DNA from: JAHBVH01 sp034437715
GTDB taxonomy: Bacteria > Chloroflexota > Anaerolineae > Caldilineales > Caldilineaceae
Length of the DNA stretch: 19,167 nt
Assembly: GCA_034437715.1 (NCBI GenBank)
Contig: DAOTTR010000023.1
Span: forward strand, 1 to 19,167
Direction of reading: 5' to 3'
The first letter of the stretch is position 1, and each line of letters opens with the position of its first letter. Made by a program: the position numbers and the translations under genes. Under the pieces are notes generated by a model. That model was not told where the DNA came from. It saw nothing but the letters and a program-made list of their open reading frames with translations, and did no database searches. Positions 14,131 to 19,167 of this stretch are shown here, piece after piece.

Positions 14131-15665
14131 TTCACAGCTCGTCTTTCTCCGGTTGCAATAAGGTCAGTGACAATAAAATCCATCCCGACAGCACGGCTGC
14201 CTTTTACCAAAACGACATCATCTGGCTGTAACCGTTCTTTGAGCAACTGAATGGCTTCTTCATGGGTTGCCATTGGGTATACCTGGCTACGCTCAAAGCC
14301 AACGGTCAGGGCTTCGGCACCAATCTCGCGGCCCAATTCACCGACAGTGACTAACACATCGACCACATCCGCTGCGCGCCGGCCCACGAGTTGGTGGCCT
14401 TCATCGGTGTACGGCCCCAACTCCAACATATCACCCAATACGGCCACGCGTCTTCCTTGGCGTGCCGGTTCCAGATCAGCCAGCAGGTTGAGGGCGGCAA
14501 TGGTGCTGGCGGGGCTGGCATTATAGGTGTCATCGATCACGGTACTGCCATTAATCCCTGGCGCTACCACCAGACGAATCTGGCCAGAAATACTTTGTAG
14601 ACCGAGCAGAATTTCTTCCCAACCAAGTCCCTCGACCAAACCCAAGGCGGCGGCCCGTAACGCCGTATGCACACTGTGGCGACCGAGCAACGGCACCCGC
14701 GCATAGAGCGAATCGATCTGCTCACTGCCGGGCAAGCGATAGTGAAAGCGAAAGCGAATGCCTTCCAAGCCGGCACTTTCAATTTGATCGGCCCACAGAT
14801 CGGTCTCGGCGGTCAGGCCATAGCGGAAAATACGCGCCTTGGTATACTTCACCATGCTGCGCACGAGGTCATCATCCCAGTTCAGGATGGCGACACCACC
14901 ATCTTCGGCAGCTGGCAATGCCTCTAGTAATTCAGCTTTGGCCTGCATAATCCGTTCCATGGTGCCCAGCCGCTCTAAATGGCTGGGCCCGATATTGGTG
15001 ACAATCCCCACGTGGGGGCGCGCCAGCGTGCAGAGCGTGCGAATTTCGCCAATGTCATACATGCCCATTTCCAACACGGCCCGTTCATGGTGAATGCCCA
15101 GCCCCAACAAGGTAAAAGGCAAGCCTTGTTCGCTATTCAGGCTCCCCAAGTTGTGCAAAATTTTATAGCGCTGCTGGAGAACGGCGGTCGCAAGTTCTTT
15201 GGTGCTGGTTTTGCCCACACTACCCGTGACCCCGATCAGGCGCAAGTTGGGATGGCAACGATGGATGCGTTGGAAAGCCCCCACCTTTTGCAGCGCCAGC
15301 GTGGCGTCGTCGACAATGTAGGCCAGCGGCACGTGGGGTTGGTAGCCGGCGGGCAAGGTGGCGCTTAACGCCCAGCGGCCAACCGTACAATCTACCAGCG
15401 CCGCCCCTTGGGCGCGTGCCTGGTCTTGCCCCTGTTCTTCGCAGATCACGGCTTGTGCGCCGCGGCGCAGGGCATCGCCAATGAAAAAATGGCCGTCGGT
15501 GTGGCGACCGGCAAAGGCCACAAAGAGATCACCCATGGTGGTATCGCGATTGTCAAGCACGGCATGTTGGATCGGCTTGGCGGGCAACGCAAGCGGTGGC
15601 GTCTGGCCGGTCAGGGCTTGCCAGAGTGTATGCTGGGTAATCTGAGTTGCAATCACAGGACGCAT
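14127..15665 (-). CDS. murF: UDP-MurNAc-tripeptide--D-Ala-D-Ala ligase MurF
   Basis: MurF attaches the D-Ala-D-Ala made by Ddl, completing UDP-MurNAc-pentapeptide. It has the MurF-type N-terminal DTTMGDLFVAFAGRHTDGH (41-59), the P-loop GVTGSVGKTSTKELA (145-159), LHNLGSLNSEQGLPFTLL, LEMGMYDIGEI, IVTNIGPSHLERLG, the C-terminal VIDDTYNASPASTIAAL and VAVLGDMLELGPY. At 512 residues it is slightly longer than the usual 450-480. The ATG at 15663-15665 lies 3 nt after the ftsI stop, with GGAG 6 nt upstream formed by the last ftsI codons. Its stop overlaps the outer mraY start as ATGA. Both junctions point to one transcript and coupled translation. No murE precedes it, although that is the usual neighbour. 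Confidence 0.97.
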   Translation of the reverse strand: MRPVIATQITQHTLWQALTGQTPPLALPAKPIQHAVLDNRDTTMGDLFVAFAGRHTDGHFFIGDALRRGAQAVICEEQGQDQARAQGAALVDCTVGRWALSATLPAGYQPHVPLAYIVDDATLALQKVGAFQRIHRCHPNLRLIGVTGSVGKTSTKELATAVLQQRYKILHNLGSLNSEQGLPFTLLGLGIHHERAVLEMGMYDIGEIRTLCTLARPHVGIVTNIGPSHLERLGTMERIMQAKAELLEALPAAEDGGVAILNWDDDLVRSMVKYTKARIFRYGLTAETDLWADQIESAGLEGIRFRFHYRLPGSEQIDSLYARVPLLGRHSVHTALRAAALGLVEGLGWEEILLGLQSISGQIRLVVAPGINGSTVIDDTYNASPASTIAALNLLADLEPARQGRRVAVLGDMLELGPYTDEGHQLVGRRAADVVDVLVTVGELGREIGAEALTVGFERSQVYPMATHEEAIQLLKERLQPDDVVLVKGSRAVGMDFIVTDLIATGERRAVK

Positions 15666-15668
15666 AAG

Positions 15669-17564
15669 TTACTCCGCAGAAGAAACTGGATCGATGGTTG
15701 CCGGATTGACGCCAGCCACTTGGGCACGTATTTCGTCGGGGGCAATATTGAGTTGATCAAAAAGCCGGCGCGACACCTGGGCAAAGATCGGGGCGACCGT
15801 ATAGGCCGCCCACTGGCTGATCGCCGGATCGGGCTGGTCTAATTTTACCAACAACACAAATTGCGGGTCATCTGCCGGTGCAAAGCCCACAAAGGTGACG
15901 ATGGTGGCATCTTTTAAATAGCCTCCCACATCTGGAATCTGGGCGGTGCCACTTTTCCCCGCAATGCGGTAGCCGGGTATCCGCGCGGCGATATTGCCAC
16001 TATCGACTGTTTCAATCATCATTTCGGTCATGGCGCGTGCGGTTTCGGGCTTGATTGCGCGGCCAAGCATTTCGGGCTGCGTATAGAGCACTTCCTCGCC
16101 TTCAATGCGTGCTTCAACCACATAGGGGCGCATCAACATGCCCTGATTGGCGATGGCTGCGGTGGCATTGACCATTTGCAGCGGCGTGACAGCCAAGCCT
16201 TGCCCAAAACTATTCGTGCCCAGGTCAGAAAGACTCCACAGTTCGTGACCGGGGGTTTTCAGTAGCCCTGGCACTTCACCTGCCAGATCAATACCCGTGC
16301 GTTCGCCAAAGCCAAAGCGGCGCACATATTGATAAAAGTGATCGCGCCCTACTTTGTCGGCTACCTGGGCCGTGACCACATTGAGCGACTTGGCCAGGGC
16401 CTCGGTGACGGTTACCGCTCCATTGGCTCGGCGATCACTATTATAAATCGAGCGTTCGCCAACGATAATGTAGCCGCTATCGGTCATCACCGTGGTCGGC
16501 GTAATTACCCCCGTATCCAGCCCGGCGGCCATGGTCACAATTTTAAAGACCGACCCTGGTTCATAAATCGCGCTGATGGAAGTGTTGGCAAAGCGAGCAA
16601 AATCAGCCTGGCTGGTGGCCCGCTGATTGGGATCATAGTCGGGCCAGTTGGCCAGTCCTAAGATCGCGCCGGTTTTGGGTTCCATGACAATGATCGTGCC
16701 ACCTTTGGCTCGATATTTGGCAACGCCGTTGCGTAACTCTTCTTCAATAATCCACTGGATGCTGCGATCGATCGTGAGTACCAGATCTTTGCCCACCACC
16801 GATGGCAGAAAGCGCCGCGTTTGGGCGGGCAAGGAAGCGAGCGAAACGGATGCACGCTCGATCAGGCCAACGCCGCGTGCATTGAGAAAGGCGTTGTAAT
16901 ATTCTTCCAGGCCATAGACGCCACCGCGGTTGGCTTGAATAAACCCCAACAGATGGCTGGCCAGTGTGTTTTGTGGATAAAAGCGCGCCGGAATGGGCCG
17001 AATTTCGATATAGCGCAGGGGCGAAGTACTGCGCTCGGCTAGGGCCTGGACCTGCATCTCCTTTACGCGCTGGCTCAACGCGTAATCCAGTGGTTTGCCA
17101 ATTTCGGCATAGCGTCCTTGCGGATAGTCCAACAAGGTCTGCAAGGTCTCTGTCGCGGGAAGGCCTGCTGTTTCTTCGAGGCGCTGGGCAACCTGTTGGC
17201 GCGCTTGATCGCTCTTGATCTCATTGGGTGTTGCAATAATTTGATAGAGAAAACGGTCTGCCGTCAGTAATTCGCCATGACGATCAACAATCGCCCCGCG
17301 TGTCGGCACCATAAACTGGCTGGGATCATAGGCCGCCAGTTCACCAAATTGAAACAACTGATAGACAACCAGCCGCGCCAGCACCAAGCTGGTCAACAGT
17401 AGAAACAGACAGGCCAGAAACCAAAAACGCCAGAGCCGTCGCTTCTGATTTTCTTCGGTTGTTGCTACCGTAGCCGCTTGCTCACTCCCTGGTTCGGAGG
17501 GGGTGGCCGCCACATAGCTTGCTGTGTGGCTTTCTGCGCGCTTTTCTGAAAAGAGAGACGCCAT
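15669..17564 (-). CDS. ftsI: Septal peptidoglycan transpeptidase FtsI (class B PBP)
   Basis: FtsI cross-links septal peptidoglycan outside the membrane, working with FtsW. The 631-residue protein has a cytoplasmic tail of about 44 residues, one membrane segment (about 45-70) and a pedestal/dimerisation domain starting PTRGAIVDRHGELLTADRF. Its transpeptidase domain has the full active-site set: YEPGSVFK (S338, K341), KSLN (S393, N395) and AGKSGTAQ (K537-T540). It ends soon after the transpeptidase fold with a short DPVSSAE tail, so no PASTA domains are present. I chose the ATG at 17562-17564, 4 nt after the stop of the ftsL-like gene. A TTG at 17586-17588 would add eight residues and overlap that gene. 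Confidence 0.96.
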   Translation of the reverse strand: MASLFSEKRAESHTASYVAATPSEPGSEQAATVATTEENQKRRLWRFWFLACLFLLLTSLVLARLVVYQLFQFGELAAYDPSQFMVPTRGAIVDRHGELLTADRFLYQIIATPNEIKSDQARQQVAQRLEETAGLPATETLQTLLDYPQGRYAEIGKPLDYALSQRVKEMQVQALAERSTSPLRYIEIRPIPARFYPQNTLASHLLGFIQANRGGVYGLEEYYNAFLNARGVGLIERASVSLASLPAQTRRFLPSVVGKDLVLTIDRSIQWIIEEELRNGVAKYRAKGGTIIVMEPKTGAILGLANWPDYDPNQRATSQADFARFANTSISAIYEPGSVFKIVTMAAGLDTGVITPTTVMTDSGYIIVGERSIYNSDRRANGAVTVTEALAKSLNVVTAQVADKVGRDHFYQYVRRFGFGERTGIDLAGEVPGLLKTPGHELWSLSDLGTNSFGQGLAVTPLQMVNATAAIANQGMLMRPYVVEARIEGEEVLYTQPEMLGRAIKPETARAMTEMMIETVDSGNIAARIPGYRIAGKSGTAQIPDVGGYLKDATIVTFVGFAPADDPQFVLLVKLDQPDPAISQWAAYTVAPIFAQVSRRLFDQLNIAPDEIRAQVAGVNPATIDPVSSAE

Positions 17565-17568
17565 AAGC

Positions 17569-18024
17569 TCACTCGCCTGACTGGGCAATAGGATTTTGAA
17601 GATCAGGGGCTAGGGCATTGTGTGGCACGATGATATATTGGCGTTGGAAGACCGGCTGGTAGCCCAACTCAATCGCGCGTACCTTTACCCGATTTAATTC
17701 AGTTTCTTGGACAATGGCCCAGACAAGATTCGAGGTTTGCTCTTTGACCGCTTGCTCCTCAAGTTGCAACGCTTGGAGGCGGATTCTGTCTTGGAGAACC
17801 GTGGTCGAAAGTTGCAAATGCAGCAGCAAACCAATGCAGATCACGACCACTGCCAGGGTAAAAAGCAGAAATGACTGCAAGCCGTCTGGCAGACGCAAGG
17901 TCTGTGCGAGCAAGTTCCATTGTTCGCGTGCCATGACGCGGCGAACCGGCACGCCCCAATCTGAAGAGACAGTAGATGAGAGCGAGGATGAAATTGTACG
18001 ATTCTGTAACATAGGTGCATCCAT
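17569..18024 (-). CDS. ftsL: FtsL-like bitopic division protein
   Basis: This 151-residue protein has a Ser-rich, partly basic cytoplasmic N-terminus, one membrane segment (about 52-70, FLLFTLAVVVICIGLLLHL) and a following stretch of about 40 residues that can form a coiled coil (VLQDRIRLQALQLEEQAVKE). A short tail ends it. FtsL proteins share this layout and little sequence; they bind FtsB/DivIC and FtsQ and activate FtsW/FtsI. Position between rsmH and ftsI is the strongest argument for the name. Two ATGs are possible (18022-18024 and 18010-18012) and neither has a clear Shine-Dalgarno. It could also be called a DivIC/FtsB-type septum protein. Confidence 0.78.
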   Translation of the reverse strand: MDAPMLQNRTISSSLSSTVSSDWGVPVRRVMAREQWNLLAQTLRLPDGLQSFLLFTLAVVVICIGLLLHLQLSTTVLQDRIRLQALQLEEQAVKEQTSNLVWAIVQETELNRVKVRAIELGYQPVFQRQYIIVPHNALAPDLQNPIAQSGE

Positions 18025-18191
18025 TTGTGACTATTCTGCTTGACATGTTTGGCCGCTTACACAACAGCTACGGTAGAAGGGATGGAGCGATCAGGCCAAA
18101 ACGGGTTCAAATTTGCTGATTTTGCTGATCAGAAAGGATCTATATCTATAAAGACTCCAGGCTGATTGGCGATTCATTGCGAGCGGGTGGG
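18025..18191. other. Non-coding gap between rsmH and ftsL-like gene
   Basis: No gene is seen. The stretch contains an AT-rich block (minus strand TATAGATATAGAT, around 18134-18150) that could hold a -10 element, but no matching -35 is evident. TTTGCTGAT-like octamers are repeated near 18110-18130. A promoter for ftsL-ftsI here is possible but not shown. Confidence 0.4.
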
Positions 18192-19154
18192 TTATGCCCG
18201 TTCTGCAATACGAAGCTTGGCTGAGCGACTACGTGGGTTGTGGGTTAGTTCCGCTTCTGTTGCCGTCATCGGTTTACGTGTCAATATTTTGAGTGTAGGC
18301 CTCCGTTCATATCCTCCCTGTAGGATTGTTTCGTCGCGCACATAAGTGCTTGCTTCTTTTTGCATCCACTGTTTTACAATACGGTCTTCCAGGCTATGAA
18401 AGGTAAGCACAGCCAACCTGCCACCTGGAACAAGTAAGTTGAGACATTGGGGCAAGACACGCGCGAGTTGGGTCAGCTCTTCGTTCACTGCAATCCGCAG
18501 CGCTTGAAAGGTGCGCGTGGCCGGATGTATCCGACTGCCGCGTCTGCCCCCTATGGCGCGCTCAATCGCGTTTGCTAATTCGCTCGTCGTGGCAAAGGGT
18601 CTTTGCTGTACCAGATAGCGCGCAATCCGCCGACTTTGCTTTTCCTCACCGTATTGATAAATCAGGTCTGCGATTTCGTCTTCCGGCCAACTGTTGACAA
18701 TATGGGCGGCATCAATCCCTTGAAGCGGATCAAAGCGCATGTCGAGCGGGCCATCGTGACCAAAAGAAAAACCACGTTCGGGCGTCTCTAGCTGAAAACT
18801 ACTGACGCCCAAATCTAGGAGAATGGCATCCACGGCTATAAAGCCGCTGGTTTGTGCAATCTCGGCTAGATCACCAAAGTTGCCTTGGGCAACTGTGAGC
18901 CGTCCTGCGGCAATAGCGCTTTCGAAGCGCAGTGTAATGCGTCGAATGGCAGCCGGATCGGCATCAATGCCTAAGATTCGACCATCGGGGGCGCTATTGG
19001 CCATCATGGCTGCTGTATGACCGCCGCCGCCAATCGTGCCATCGATCATGCGTGAACCAGGACGAACTTGTAGCCCTTCGAGTATTTCGGCTAACAAGAC
19101 GGGCGTATGGCTAGCCTTTGGCGGATCAGACGCGATTGCGATGGTTGGTTTCAT
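18192..19154 (-). CDS. rsmH: 16S rRNA (cytosine-1402-N4) methyltransferase RsmH (MraW)
   Basis: RsmH uses S-adenosylmethionine to methylate N4 of C1402 in the 16S rRNA P site and is the usual early gene of dcw clusters. The 320-residue protein starts with SHTPVLLAEILEGL, then the SAM-binding IDGTIGGGGHTAAM (37-50), GIDADPAAI (62-70) and ILLDLGVSSFQLETPERGFSF (111-131, the family signature). Later come MRFDPLQGIDAAHIVNSW, RIHPATRTFQALRIAVNEEL and the C-terminal AVLTFHSLEDRIVKQWM. The start at 19152-19154 is the first ATG after an in-frame TGA (19161-19163). Upstream sequence is limited to 13 nt, so the preceding gene (mraZ in many clusters) cannot be seen. Confidence 0.97.
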   Translation of the reverse strand: MKPTIAIASDPPKASHTPVLLAEILEGLQVRPGSRMIDGTIGGGGHTAAMMANSAPDGRILGIDADPAAIRRITLRFESAIAAGRLTVAQGNFGDLAEIAQTSGFIAVDAILLDLGVSSFQLETPERGFSFGHDGPLDMRFDPLQGIDAAHIVNSWPEDEIADLIYQYGEEKQSRRIARYLVQQRPFATTSELANAIERAIGGRRGSRIHPATRTFQALRIAVNEELTQLARVLPQCLNLLVPGGRLAVLTFHSLEDRIVKQWMQKEASTYVRDETILQGGYERRPTLKILTRKPMTATEAELTHNPRSRSAKLRIAERA

Positions 19155-19164
19155 TTCATTTCAT
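19150..19164. repeat. Pentanucleotide repeat with overlapping ATG and TGA codons at the rsmH start
   Basis: (TTCAT)x3, reading ATGAA three times on the minus strand, offers ATGs in all three frames and several TGA stops. The last ATG starts rsmH. Such overlap suits stop/restart coupling with a gene outside the window. Confidence 0.6.
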
Positions 19165-19167
19165 GTT

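Noticed and set aside
18040..18045. TTGACA on the plus strand resembling a -35 box
   Set aside because: It points away from all genes here and has no -10 match at 16-18 nt.

Overview
This is a bacterial division and cell wall (dcw) cluster. All 16 genes I can support lie on the minus strand, so transcription runs from the right end of the window to the left. The order in that direction is rsmH, an ftsL-like gene, ftsI, murF, mraY, murD, ftsW, murG, two small membrane-protein genes, murC, murB, ddl, ftsQ, ftsA and ftsZ (cut by the left edge). Family assignments rest on motifs read directly from the translations. I favour Chloroflexota, in the broad Anaerolineae/Caldilineae/Chloroflexia area, from the gene order, the style of the MurG, MurD and MraY motifs and mid-range GC. 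That placement is from memory of these families and is not proven here.

Right part (about 11.1-19.2 kb): rsmH is followed by a 167-nt gap. Then ftsL-like, ftsI, murF and mraY are packed with 4-nt and 3-nt gaps and one ATGA stop/start overlap. No murE lies between ftsI and murF, and there is no room for one. A strong imperfect hairpin fills most of the gap between mraY and murD.

Middle part (about 6-11.1 kb): ftsW runs 134 nt into murG in another frame, covering an Ala/Pro-rich insert in MurG. Between murG and murC sit two small polytopic membrane proteins. They resemble the CvpA family and each other, and they are not part of the classical dcw set. murC and murB are 3 nt apart.

Left part (1-5 kb): ddl, ftsQ, ftsA and ftsZ are spaced more loosely. 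The ddl-ftsQ gap holds a 105-bp element with perfect 23-bp inverted ends and a 39-nt tandem duplication. The 392-nt ftsA-ftsZ gap holds two related long palindromes in opposite orientation whose stems differ by paired changes. Such palindromic repeats are typical of small non-coding mobile or REP/BIME-like elements.

Together the genes make lipid II (MurC, D, F, MraY, MurG, with MurB and Ddl supplying UDP-MurNAc and D-Ala-D-Ala) and the divisome that uses it (FtsZ, FtsA, FtsQ, FtsL-like, FtsW, FtsI). The core is ordinary. The less usual parts are the paired CvpA-like proteins, the ftsW/murG overlap, the missing murE and the structured repeats. I found no tRNA, rRNA, CRISPR array, transposase or phage gene.
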